Assembly (NCBI RefSeq): GCF_007754155.1
Contig: NZ_CP037423.1
Span: 2,542,001-2,606,000, forward strand
Length of the DNA: 64,000 nt
Origin: Stieleria neptunia
GTDB taxonomy: Bacteria > Planctomycetota > Planctomycetia > Pirellulales > Pirellulaceae
Direction of reading: 5' to 3'
The number at the start of each line of letters is the position of its first letter. Within the stretch, counting starts at the first letter, position 1. The position numbers and the translations under genes were made by a program. The notes under the pieces were generated by a model. The model had not been told where the DNA came from, searched no databases, and saw nothing but the letters and a program-made list of their open reading frames with translations. This document shows, in pieces, positions 32,834 to 41,359 of the stretch.

Positions 32834-34114
32834 TCAACTCGTCGCCGTCGGCTGTTTCGAACTCACCTGATCGGTAAAGACGCTGACGACTAATTTGATC
32901 AGTACGGTCAGGATCAGCATTCCAAACGCCCAAATGCCGACGGTGACTTTCCACTCGATCAGGCTGGGTGTGTACTCGACGATCTCATGAAGCGTCGAAG
33001 GAATGAATCCTGGAATGATCAGACCCATCCCTTTTTCGATCCAAATGCCGACGATGCAGCATAGGCAAGCGACGATGCGGACGGTACTGCGTTCCATGGC
33101 TGACGGCATGAAGAACAAAAACGTGCCGAGCAAATTCAGTGTGATGGCGGACCACATCCAAGGCACCAAACCGTAGTGACCGTGGGCGCCAAAGAACAGA
33201 TACTTGGCCGAGGACGCATGCCCACCACCGGTGTAAAAGAGCGTGAAGATCTCGCTGGCCAGCATCACCAGGTTGACCACCATCGCAACGCGAATGATTT
33301 GAACTAGCGTCCTGGCCGGTCCCACCGGTGCGGTGTAACCGGTGGTGATCCGTATCACGCGCATCACCAGGATGATGAAGGCGGGGCCGCTGACAAACGC
33401 CGAGGCCAGGAATCGTGGCGCCAGCAGGGCGGTGTTCCAAAACGGTCGTCCGCCCAGTCCGCAGTACAAGAATGCCGTGACCGTATGAATGCTGATCGCC
33501 CAGAAGATCGACAAGAAGACAAACGGAATGTACCACTTGGGGTTCGGTTTGCGACCCAAGTAACGCATGTAGAGCAAGTAGCCGACGACGTGCAAGTTGA
33601 TCAGCAGGTAGCCATTGAGCACGATCACGTCCCAGGTCAACATCGACATCGGCCAATTGAATTCGCCGATGCCGGGAATCATGTGCCAAAACCGATCCGG
33701 ACGGCCCAGGTCGACGACCACGCTCAGCGTGCACATCACGATCGCGGCGATCGCCACCATTTCACCGATGATCACGACCTTGTGCATGTCTTCGTCGTCA
33801 TAAAGGTAGGCCGGGATCACCATCATCACGCCGCCGGCAGCCAGCCCGACACAGAAGGTGAAATTGGCAATGTACAATCCCCAGCTGACGTGATCGGTCA
33901 TGTTGGTGCCGATCATGCCGCCGGCGACCTGATTGGCCCAGGCATTGGCTCCCACCAAAGACAAGGCGGTCAAAACCGTCATCCAGGCGTAAAATCCAAA
34001 CGATCCTTCGGTTGCCAGCGAGAGGATGCGTTTGAGGAACCGTGGGTAGGTCAGCAGATGGGAGTCTTCGCTCCGATGATCATCGCTTGTGGGAATGGCC
34101 GTCGTGCTGCTCAT
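32834..34114 (-). CDS. NrfD-family quinol dehydrogenase membrane subunit
   Basis: A 426-residue protein with about ten membrane helices and the NrfD/PsrC signature (SWGLYIANFTFCVGLAAGG, then FNWPMSMLTWDVIVLNGYLL). NrfD subunits oxidise quinol and pass electrons to a periplasmic Fe-S partner. Here that partner is encoded just upstream, and beyond it a tetrahaem cytochrome, so the three form an electron-input module for the divergent nitrate reductase. ATG 34114 begins MSSTTAIPTSDD after GGAATA; the frame is open upstream into repeats. Confidence 0.88.
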   Translation of the reverse strand: MSSTTAIPTSDDHRSEDSHLLTYPRFLKRILSLATEGSFGFYAWMTVLTALSLVGANAWANQVAGGMIGTNMTDHVSWGLYIANFTFCVGLAAGGVMMVIPAYLYDDEDMHKVVIIGEMVAIAAIVMCTLSVVVDLGRPDRFWHMIPGIGEFNWPMSMLTWDVIVLNGYLLINLHVVGYLLYMRYLGRKPNPKWYIPFVFLSIFWAISIHTVTAFLYCGLGGRPFWNTALLAPRFLASAFVSGPAFIILVMRVIRITTGYTAPVGPARTLVQIIRVAMVVNLVMLASEIFTLFYTGGGHASSAKYLFFGAHGHYGLVPWMWSAITLNLLGTFLFFMPSAMERSTVRIVACLCCIVGIWIEKGMGLIIPGFIPSTLHEIVEYTPSLIEWKVTVGIWAFGMLILTVLIKLVVSVFTDQVSSKQPTATS

Positions 34115-34478
34115 GCTATTCCTTGATTCGCTTGCCGAAGCATTGGGTTGGTGGGCGTTGATCGTTGGTGCCCCGCCTTGAGGGACCGTCCAGTTTAAGG
34201 CGACTGCTTTTCGCACGTACGATGGCCCTTCGGGGCCGTCGTCCGTCGGGCTCTGCCCGACGACCTAAAAAGGACGTCGTACAACGATCTGCTGACCGCA
34301 TCGTTACTCAACCGTCCAGTTCGTTGGTCTTTGTCGCGTTTCGTGTCTTTCCAAAGCAGGACGGTCCCTTGAGGCGTTTCCACGGATGCCTTTCGGCATC
34401 CCGTACAGGCGGCAGCCGCGACGCGGCTGCGAGGAGGCGGCTAAAGCCTGGACACCAACGGTTTGGATGTTGTGAGTG
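34115..34478. other. intergenic repeats between nrfD-like and Fe-S genes
   Basis: No gene. It holds dispersed repeats (GATGGCCCTTCGGGGCCGTCG at about 34221; GGACGTCGTACAACG at 34271). The 360-bp gap is unusual within an expected operon and suggests later repeat insertion. Confidence 0.6.
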
Positions 34479-35441
34479 TTAGTCGAAGTAGTAAAAGAAC
34501 GCCGGTTTGGTCCCCAGTTCTTCCTTCAGGATGTAGACCCGTTTGTTTTCCAGGATCCAACGGATGTTCGAATCGGGGTCCAAAATGTTTCCGAACACGC
34601 GGGCGCCGGTCGGGCAAGCTTCCAAGCAGGCGGGCAGCTTGCCGCGCCGTGTCCGATGCAGACAATACGTGCACTTTTCCACCACCCCGACCGGGCGAAG
34701 GCGATTGCTCAGGTAACTTTGGTCCGGATTGATCTCCTCGGCCGGAATCTCCGCCTGTTTCCAATTGAAACGCCGGGCGTGGTAGGGACAGGCCGCTTCA
34801 CAGTACCGGCAACCGATGCACCAGTTGTAATCGACCACGACGATCCCATCCTCTTCCTTCCAGGTCGCTTTGACCGGACAAACATCGACGCAAGGCGGTT
34901 CGTCACACTGCTGGCACTGGACCGGCAAGTAAAATTTGTCGTCCTTGGGGACCACGCCGCTGTACGTCGTGTTGCCCTCTTCCATGTCCATCGTGCCCTT
35001 GGGCATTTCCAAAACACGGATGTACGACTGGCCGGTCGAACGGTCGTGATTGTTCTCTTTGTGACAGGCTTCGACGCACTTTCCGTTGCCGTTGCAAACA
35101 CTCAAGTTGATCGCGTAGACAAACTTGGTACCCGGAATCGGACGGTCGTCAGCGATCTCGACCTCGACGCCATGGTTTTCTTTCGCCTCCGCTTCCAGCC
35201 GCTCGATGATTTTGCGTTTGTCTTCATCGGTCAAGCGTTTGTAGTGGGACTGCATGAATTCGGCCGCCGAGGTCCGCTCGGCGGCTTGCCGCAACGGGGA
35301 AACCGCGGCGACAAAGGCGGCGGCGCCCAGGGTCGCGAATGCGCCTTTGACCGCGGTGCGACGGCTGGGATTTGCGATGACAGGCAGCGACCGATCACGC
35401 CCGTCCTCTCCCTTCGGTGGCGAATCATTCGTGGTCGTCAT
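34479..35441 (-). CDS. Tat-exported periplasmic Fe-S protein (NrfC/NapG-like)
   Basis: A 320-residue protein with a twin-arginine signal (NPSRRTAVKGAFATLGAA). Four ferredoxin-type clusters are visible: CNGNGKCVEAC, CQQCDEPPCVDVC, CIGCRYCEAAC, and CTYCLHRT with CLEAC. This is the NrfC/DsrO type of subunit that takes electrons from NrfD. ATG 35441 has AAGGA 12 bases upstream inside the preceding gene, with which it overlaps by 17 bases, so the two are translationally coupled. An in-frame ATG at 35453 is less likely. Confidence 0.88.
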   Translation of the reverse strand: MTTTNDSPPKGEDGRDRSLPVIANPSRRTAVKGAFATLGAAAFVAAVSPLRQAAERTSAAEFMQSHYKRLTDEDKRKIIERLEAEAKENHGVEVEIADDRPIPGTKFVYAINLSVCNGNGKCVEACHKENNHDRSTGQSYIRVLEMPKGTMDMEEGNTTYSGVVPKDDKFYLPVQCQQCDEPPCVDVCPVKATWKEEDGIVVVDYNWCIGCRYCEAACPYHARRFNWKQAEIPAEEINPDQSYLSNRLRPVGVVEKCTYCLHRTRRGKLPACLEACPTGARVFGNILDPDSNIRWILENKRVYILKEELGTKPAFFYYFD

Positions 35442-36123
35442 GCGTCGTTTCATCCTTCAGAAAGCGATCCCGTGGCTTGAAGCCGACGATCATCTTGGGG
35501 TAACTCGGCTCGTGGGGGTCGTGGCAATCGATGCAGTTGTTTTTCGTTTGCGGACCACGCGACAGATCCCAATGACCGTTCATTCCGCCGTGGGCACCAT
35601 GTCGAAATGCGGTCGCCTGGGCGGCATGGCATTGCGAACACAATGTCATCACGTCGCGATACTCGACCAAACTGCCATCGGCCAGTCGCAAGGCGTCGGA
35701 CTGGTCGGGGTTGTGGCAGGCATAACACGCCAACGTGCCGTGATTGAACGTCAAACCCTGGTGGAACTCGTCCAGCGAGGCGCTGGTTCGGTTGGCAAGG
35801 TTGGGTTTACGGACGCTATGACAGGTCGAGCAGGCGACCTTGCCCGTCCGCCCTTGCGGGTCCGTTTCGGCCAGCTCGATCAACGGTGGGCCTTCGGGCT
35901 GGCGGACGACGACGGCGTGATGCGCTGTCTCACCGACGGTGCGTTGCGCCTCAGCGGATGCGTGAGCCGGTCCGCCGGATGGCGCTGAAGAGATCGACTG
36001 CGCCGCAACGTCGCGCTCGCTGTGCGATTTGTCGCGCGGCGGTGCGCCGTCCCAGCACACCACCACCATCAGCACGGCTGTACAAACGACACCGGCTGAA
36101 AGAAGACTGGCGATTCGCGTCAT
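35425..36123 (-). CDS. tetrahaem c-type cytochrome
   Basis: A 232-residue protein with an N-terminal membrane segment or signal (RIASLLSAGVVCTAVLMVVV) and four CxxCH haem sites (CSTCH, CYACH, CSQCH, CIDCH). Many histidines could serve as distal ligands. It is the first gene of the leftward operon and probably carries electrons from the NrfD/Fe-S pair to the nitrate reductase. ATG 36123 is preferred over TTG 36150, which lacks support. I do not recognise a closer family; no NapC is encoded in the window. Confidence 0.8.
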   Translation of the reverse strand: MTRIASLLSAGVVCTAVLMVVVCWDGAPPRDKSHSERDVAAQSISSAPSGGPAHASAEAQRTVGETAHHAVVVRQPEGPPLIELAETDPQGRTGKVACSTCHSVRKPNLANRTSASLDEFHQGLTFNHGTLACYACHNPDQSDALRLADGSLVEYRDVMTLCSQCHAAQATAFRHGAHGGMNGHWDLSRGPQTKNNCIDCHDPHEPSYPKMIVGFKPRDRFLKDETTHDDHE

Positions 36124-36168
36124 GCATTTTCTGGCGGAGATTGGGTTCAACGGACGAGATAAAACCTA

Positions 36169-36182
36169 TACACTGCAGTGTA
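36169..36182. promoter_or_regulatory. perfect 14-bp palindrome in the divergent nap promoter
   Basis: TACACTGCAGTGTA reads the same on both strands and is centred in the 94-bp gap between the leftward cytochrome gene and napD. It is a likely operator for a dimeric regulator that would control both operons; the regulator is not encoded next to it. It does not match the FNR/CRP consensus (TTGAT-N4-ATCAA). Confidence 0.6.
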
Positions 36183-36217
36183 GATTAAACACTACTCCAG
36201 AATAAGAAGCAAGCGAA

Positions 36218-36493
36218 GTGCCAATCAGCGGCTTGGTGATCACTTTCGATCAAACGTTCGACGACGTCGGCGAAACGATTGCGATGTTGCGTTCCGAACC
36301 CACGATCGAAATCGGCGCACGCGACGAGCAACAATGTGCGATCGTGGTCGACACGCCTTCCAAAGCGGACGACAAAAAGATTTACCAGTGGGTACAGGAC
36401 TTGCCTGGGGTAGCGAGCATTCAGATTGCATTCGTCGGATTCGATGACGAAGCGATCGCAGACTCCTCTTCAACGACCGATTCGGCGGACTGA
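36218..36493 (+). CDS. napD: NapD-like chaperone
   Basis: A 91-residue protein. It starts MPISGLVITFD and has the ferredoxin-like fold pattern of NapD (PF03927), with PGVASIQIAFVGFDDEA near the end. NapD binds the Tat signal of NapA and delays export until the cofactor is inserted. The start is GTG 36218 with GAAGCAAG upstream. napA begins 16 bases downstream, the usual order. Confidence 0.82.
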   Translation: MPISGLVITFDQTFDDVGETIAMLRSEPTIEIGARDEQQCAIVVDTPSKADDKKIYQWVQDLPGVASIQIAFVGFDDEAIADSSSTTDSAD

Positions 36494-36509
36494 CCAGTAG
36501 GGAACAGAA

Positions 36510-38927
36510 ATGGATTCAAAGCGACGTGGTTTTCTCAAGTCCGCCGCGATGGCTGCGGCCAGTTCGATGGTGCTCGGCGACGCAGAGTTTTCCTTGCCGG
36601 TGCTCGGCGCGGCCGATCCGCCCACCGACGGTGATGAATTGACGTGGAACAAGGCGCCGTGTCGATTCTGCGGAACCGGTTGCCACGTCCAAGTCGGTGT
36701 GCACGACGGCCGCGTTGTGGCGGTCGCCGGCGACAAAGCCGCTGAGGTCAACAAGGGGCTGTTGTGCGTCAAGGGCTATCACGTCGGCGGCATCTTGTAT
36801 GGTGACGATCGATTGACCAAACCGTTGCTTCGCAAAGACGGCCGTTTGGTCGAAATCGAGTGGGACGAAGCGCTCGACATCGTCGCCCAGCGCATCATGG
36901 CGGCTCCCGAGAAGTTCGCGTTCTACGGCAGCGGTCAATGGACCATCCCCGAAGGTTACGCGGCACAGAAGTTCATGAAAGGTGGTTTGTCCAACAATCA
37001 TATCGATCCCAATGCGCGGTTGTGCATGGCGTCGGCCGTGACCGGGTTTCTGGCGACGTACGGGGTCGACGAGCCGGCCGGATGCTACGACGATCTGGAC
37101 GCCTGCGATGTCCTGATCACCTGGGGCAATAACCCCGCGGAAATGCATCCGATTCTGTTTTCGCGGGTGACCGATCGACGCTCCCGCGGGGAAAACGTTC
37201 GCATCATCGACATTTCCACCCGCCGAACGCGGACCACCGACGCGGCCAACGACTATCTGGAAATGGCCCCCCACGGCGACGTGGCGATCTCGTTGGGGAT
37301 CATGAATCAGTTGATCGCTTCGGATTCCTACGACAAAGACTTTGTTGCAAAACACTGCGCGTTTCGGGCGCCCGAATCCGATACCCCGACGCTGCAAGGT
37401 GAGGCGATTTCGGAGGACGAGTTTCGCAAACGGATCGCGGCGTACACCCCCGAACGTGTCGAAGAGCTTTCGGGCGTTCCCGCCGACCAGATCCGCATGT
37501 TGGGCAAACTGTTCGGGGACCGCGACCTGCGGATCACCAGTTTGTGGTGCATGGGGATGAACCAACACACGATGGGCACGGCAATCAACTCGCTGGTCCA
37601 CGGCGTCCATCTGCTGAGCGGTCACTTCGGACGTCCCGGCGATGCGCCGACCAGTCTGACCGGGCAACCGTCCGCCTGTGGGACGGTTCGCGAAGTCGGC
37701 ACGTTGGCCCATGCCTTGCCGGGCGGTCGGGTGGTCGCCAATCCGGATCACCGCGCCCAGTGTGAAGGGTTTTGGAACGTGCCGGCCGGACGCATCAGCC
37801 CCACGCCGGGCTATCACACCGTCAAGATGTTCGACCAGTTCACCAAATCTGCCGATGAAGGGGGCGACATCGACACGGTCTTTGTCCAGGTCACCAATCC
37901 GGGGCAAACCCTGCCCAACTTGAACAAATTGTTCAACGACAAAGAAAAGCTGAAAGACAAGTTCTTGATCGTCTCGGAGGTCTACCCGACGGCGACCACG
38001 CAATTGGCCGATCTGATTTTGCCGGCCGCGCTGTGGGTCGAAAAGAACGGGATCTTCGGCAACAGCGAACGCCGCACCCAACAGTGGTTCAAGATGGTCG
38101 ACCCGCCAGGGGAGGCCCGCGACGACACCTGGATGACGATCGCTATCGCGCACCGGTTGCTGGAACTCGGTCACGAAGGGATGAAAGACAAGGACGGTGA
38201 ATTTATCTTTGCGGTCAAAGATGAGCAGGGCGAAGAGGTCCCGATTTGGGAATTCGAACATTATTACGACGTCAATGTCGACAAGCATCTGTTCGAGGAG
38301 TATCGCCAGTTCACGACGATGAAACACAAGAACCTGGCGCCGTATGACGAGTATGTCAAAGCCCGTGGTTTGCGTTGGCCGGTCGTTCAACAGGACGATG
38401 GATCGTGGCGTGAAACGCGATTTCGTTTCGCCGGCTTCGACGACCCGTTCGTGGCCGAAGGTGAGGAATTCGACTTCTATCATTCCAGCAGCGGTGATGG
38501 ACGCGCCCAGGTTTGGTTCCACGATTACCAACCGCCGCCGGAGGTTCCCGACGACGACTATCCGATGTGGCTGTGCACCGGTCGAGTCTTGGAGCATTGG
38601 CACACCGGGACGATGACCCGGCGTCTGCCCCAGCTCAACCGCGCGATGCCGACCGGTTATGTCGAAATGAATCTGCAGGATGCTTTGGCGCAGAACATTC
38701 GCCAAGGTGAAACGGTGGTGATCGAATCCCGGCGCGGCACAACGCAGCTGCCGGTGTGGATCGACGGCCGCGGCCGGCCGCCACGCGGAACGGTCTTCGT
38801 CCCGTTCTTTGACGAAACAAAACTGATCAACAACTGCACCTTGGACGAACACGATCCGTTCTCCAAGCAACCCGATTACAAGAAGTGCGCCGTCCGGGTT
38901 CGCAAGCTCAGTGAGGCGTCATCATGA
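36510..38927 (+). CDS. napA: periplasmic nitrate reductase catalytic subunit
   Basis: An 805-residue molybdoprotein. It has a Tat signal (KRRGFLKSAAMAAASS), then the [4Fe-4S] ligands in CRFCGTGC and CVKGYHVGG, and the presumed Mo-ligand Cys in NARLCMASAVTG (about residue 172). The MGD-binding segments WGNNPAEMHPILF and the C-terminal LCTGRVLEHWHTGTMTRR, typical of NapA, are present. The reaction is nitrate to nitrite in the periplasm. napD is upstream and the tetrahaem NapB-like gene overlaps its end by four bases. It is probably fed by the divergent NrfD module because napC is not present. Confidence 0.95.
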   Translation: MDSKRRGFLKSAAMAAASSMVLGDAEFSLPVLGAADPPTDGDELTWNKAPCRFCGTGCHVQVGVHDGRVVAVAGDKAAEVNKGLLCVKGYHVGGILYGDDRLTKPLLRKDGRLVEIEWDEALDIVAQRIMAAPEKFAFYGSGQWTIPEGYAAQKFMKGGLSNNHIDPNARLCMASAVTGFLATYGVDEPAGCYDDLDACDVLITWGNNPAEMHPILFSRVTDRRSRGENVRIIDISTRRTRTTDAANDYLEMAPHGDVAISLGIMNQLIASDSYDKDFVAKHCAFRAPESDTPTLQGEAISEDEFRKRIAAYTPERVEELSGVPADQIRMLGKLFGDRDLRITSLWCMGMNQHTMGTAINSLVHGVHLLSGHFGRPGDAPTSLTGQPSACGTVREVGTLAHALPGGRVVANPDHRAQCEGFWNVPAGRISPTPGYHTVKMFDQFTKSADEGGDIDTVFVQVTNPGQTLPNLNKLFNDKEKLKDKFLIVSEVYPTATTQLADLILPAALWVEKNGIFGNSERRTQQWFKMVDPPGEARDDTWMTIAIAHRLLELGHEGMKDKDGEFIFAVKDEQGEEVPIWEFEHYYDVNVDKHLFEEYRQFTTMKHKNLAPYDEYVKARGLRWPVVQQDDGSWRETRFRFAGFDDPFVAEGEEFDFYHSSSGDGRAQVWFHDYQPPPEVPDDDYPMWLCTGRVLEHWHTGTMTRRLPQLNRAMPTGYVEMNLQDALAQNIRQGETVVIESRRGTTQLPVWIDGRGRPPRGTVFVPFFDETKLINNCTLDEHDPFSKQPDYKKCAVRVRKLSEASS

Positions 38928-39745
38928 GCGGTCAAGACAAACCCGCCCGACGCGGCCGCCTGATGTCTCTGTTTCTGTTCACCGCCATCGCGGTGGCCGC
39001 GATCGGCTATCTGGTCGGACTCTCCGACGGTGTGCCGATGCCCGATGGCGTGTCCGAGCGCTCTCCCACCGAGGTTGCCGAAACCTCCGCGGCCGATGCG
39101 TCGGGCAAGATCGTCCCGGCGGTCAACTATGCGGAGATTCCCGGCACGCCGATGGGGCCGACCGTCGCGTACCAATCCAAGCCCGTCGCGCTCTCGGATC
39201 AGCCGGAGTATGATCTGTTCAAGCAGATCGAGCCGAGTGAAGCCGACAAAGCGGCATCGAGTCGAATCCGGTCGTCTCGGAGGGCGTACAACGGGGCCCC
39301 GCCGATCATTCCGCACGCGGTAGAAAACACGACCGATGCGGCCTGCTACGCCTGCCACGGCGGTGGGATTCAAATGGCCGGGATGAAGGCCAGCGTGATG
39401 TCACACGCGTATTTGGCCAACTGCGTCCAGTGCCACGCACCGCCGCCGCCGACGCCGTTTCAAGATCAACCGCACGATGTCGAGAACAGCTTCGTCGGCC
39501 TGGCGGCACCCCAGGCCGGCAAACGGGCCTACCCCGGTGCGCCCCCGACGATTCCGCATTCGCAGTGGATGCGAGAGAGCTGTAACGCCTGTCACGGCGG
39601 ACCCAACGGTTGGGCCGGGATGGAATCGACGCACCCCTGGCGCACCAATTGCACTCAATGCCACGCGCCGTCGGCGATCCTGGATCAAGCCATTCCGGCT
39701 GAGACCGTTCCGATGTTGCCGCCGCTGGATGTGGTGGTGAATTAG
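38924..39745 (+). CDS. napB: NapB-like cytochrome with four haem sites
   Basis: A 273-residue protein with an N-terminal membrane anchor (SLFLFTAIAVAAIGYLVG). Four CxxCH motifs follow: CYACH (about residue 141), CVQCH (167), CNACH (220) and CTQCH (243). The two halves, GAPPIIPHAVENTTDAACYA and GAPPTIPHSQWMRESCNA, are clearly repeated, so the usual dihaem NapB domain is duplicated. NapB passes electrons to NapA. The start overlaps the end of napA (ATGAG), so the two are coupled. The duplication and membrane anchor are unlike classical soluble NapB. Confidence 0.88.
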   Translation: MSGQDKPARRGRLMSLFLFTAIAVAAIGYLVGLSDGVPMPDGVSERSPTEVAETSAADASGKIVPAVNYAEIPGTPMGPTVAYQSKPVALSDQPEYDLFKQIEPSEADKAASSRIRSSRRAYNGAPPIIPHAVENTTDAACYACHGGGIQMAGMKASVMSHAYLANCVQCHAPPPPTPFQDQPHDVENSFVGLAAPQAGKRAYPGAPPTIPHSQWMRESCNACHGGPNGWAGMESTHPWRTNCTQCHAPSAILDQAIPAETVPMLPPLDVVVN

Positions 39746-40106
39746 ATTCGGCCACCGGTCGTCGCCCCTATCGTCTGGAGGTCGTGTCGTTTGGGGCGTA
39801 TGGGATAAAGGGATTAGGTCACTCTCCCTATGGGAGAGTCGAGCGCAGCGAGGAGAGGGTTTGCGTTGTTGCTTGGGGTCGTCCAACAAGAGTGAAGTGA
39901 ACGCCGCGATTCACCGTTCTCGACCTCCCCTCGCTTCGCTCGACCCTCCTGCCAGGAGGGTGACTTTCATCATTGCACAACCTCCACACGGGAAGGTGAT
40001 CGCGTCTTGGATCACATCATTTCACAGCTCACACCTTCAGTGGACCAGCGCCACGCGATGCGGACCTGCCAACGGCCATCGACACCAAACCCGACGGATC
40101 GATCCA
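39746..40106. other. intergenic gap with dispersed repeats inside the nap cluster
   Basis: No gene; it contains a pair of related repeats (CTCTCCCTATGGGAGAGTCG and CCTCCTGCCAGGAGGGTGAC). The second recurs at about 31550. Confidence 0.55.
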
Positions 40107-40847
40107 ATGCCATCGCCGGCTGACGACAATCAATCCAATCGAAAACCGAGGCTCAATCGCCGCGATCTGCTACAGGGCAGACTGTGGAAATTGATTCGTC
40201 CCTCGGAGCGTCCGCCGCTGGTGATGCGTTATCCAAAAACACGCGCGGATGTCGACGCGTCGCCTCCAGAGACATCGCCTCCAGAAACACCGTCTGTTCC
40301 GCCCCGCAGCATCGGCGGCATCGCGATCGAACCGGTTCGACCGACCGAGTTCACCGACACGGCGCCGCCGAGATCGTTTCCGGTCTTTCGGCCTCCCGGT
40401 GCCGTCGCCGAGCCTCAGTTTCTGGCCGGTTGCACGCGCTGCAGCGATTGTGCGGATGCCTGTCCCTATGATGCGATCATCAAGGCACCGGAGCGGATGG
40501 GCGCCATCGCGGGGACGCCGACCATCGACGCCGATGCCAACGCGTGTCTGATGTGCGAGGACTTTCCTTGCATTAGCGCTTGCGAACCCGGCGTGCTGTC
40601 TCATGCGCTGCCCAAAACGATCGGCACCGCCAAGATCACCGAGCACCTGTGCCTAGCCCATCACTCGACGACCTGCACGGTTTGCAGCGAGCGTTGTCCG
40701 ACGGCAGGGGTGATCGAAGTGGTCGATGGAAAGCCGACGATTGATGAAGCCGCGTGCACCGGTTGCGGCGTCTGTCGTTATGTTTGTCCGGCACCAGAAA
40801 ACGCGATCCTGCTGATGCCGTTGTTCAATCGTCCGAGCTTGCCATGA
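40107..40847 (+). CDS. NapF/NapG-like polyferredoxin
   Basis: A 246-residue protein whose N-terminus (LNRRDLLQGRLWKLIRP) has a twin-arginine-like pair but little hydrophobic core. Ferredoxin clusters are CTRCSDCADACP, CLMCEDFPCISAC, CTVCSERCP and CTGCGVCRYVCP. The arrangement is that of NapF/NapG-type accessory ferredoxins in nitrate reductase clusters, involved in assembly or electron supply; which one it is cannot be decided. ATG 40107 starts MPSPADD; the frame upstream is repeat. It overlaps the next start by ATGA. Confidence 0.8.
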   Translation: MPSPADDNQSNRKPRLNRRDLLQGRLWKLIRPSERPPLVMRYPKTRADVDASPPETSPPETPSVPPRSIGGIAIEPVRPTEFTDTAPPRSFPVFRPPGAVAEPQFLAGCTRCSDCADACPYDAIIKAPERMGAIAGTPTIDADANACLMCEDFPCISACEPGVLSHALPKTIGTAKITEHLCLAHHSTTCTVCSERCPTAGVIEVVDGKPTIDEAACTGCGVCRYVCPAPENAILLMPLFNRPSLP

Positions 40848-41143
40848 TGACGCCCGAAGAGCCGCTTCCAGAAATCCTGCAGGCCGAATGGGCGCGGGAT
40901 CAGGTCATGGCGTTGTTCGCCGATCTAGAGGCCGGTTCGGAGATCCGGCACGTGCAACTGCGCACCGAATCGGACGATGCCGCGGTGACGTTGGCTGACG
41001 CCGAAGCGGCCTTCGCCCAGGGGACGGCCCGCGCGATCCAAGTCCGCTATCGTTTTGAGGGGGAACTCTGGAGCGACACCATCCTGCCCGGCGATCCGAC
41101 GACGAAGATCATTCGCAGCCGGTTGCCCGAGCAGGGGGCGTGA
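40844..41143 (+). CDS. small protein following the nap polyferredoxin
   Basis: A 99-residue acidic soluble protein starting MMTPEEPLPEILQAEWARDQ and overlapping the stop of the preceding gene. It has no cysteines and no signal peptide. The central strand pattern (AIQVRYRFEGELWSDTIL) suggests a small alpha/beta fold. Its coupling to the polyferredoxin suggests an accessory role in the nitrate reductase system; no family is recognised. Confidence 0.7.
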   Translation: MMTPEEPLPEILQAEWARDQVMALFADLEAGSEIRHVQLRTESDDAAVTLADAEAAFAQGTARAIQVRYRFEGELWSDTILPGDPTTKIIRSRLPEQGA

Positions 41144-41359
41144 CCGTGGAGCGGGACGCGGCGTGAACGTGTTCGGCGTGAGGCGGAGCCTCCGGGGCAT
41201 TGCGTTCCAAGGCGGAGCCTTGGAACGAGTCAATGGTGAGCCGCTGGCCGTAAGGCCTCGGGCGACGTCGGAGTGCCCGGCCGCTTACGCGTCGCGGCTC
41301 ACAATATCGACAGCCCGCATGCGCCGTTCCGCTTATCAATGACGAAAGCCGCTGGCCGT
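41144..41359. repeat. dispersed palindromic repeats
   Basis: Holds GGCGGAGCCT repeats (41173-41230) and a copy of the large palindromic repeat with GTGAGCCGCTGGCCGTAAGG at one end and GTCGCGGCTCAC at the other (41239-41302). It separates the nap cluster from fusA, both ending here. Confidence 0.65.

Noticed and set aside
36516..38870. 784-residue minus-strand ORF opposite napA
   Set aside because: Antisense shadow of napA with no domain similarity and no ribosome binding site.
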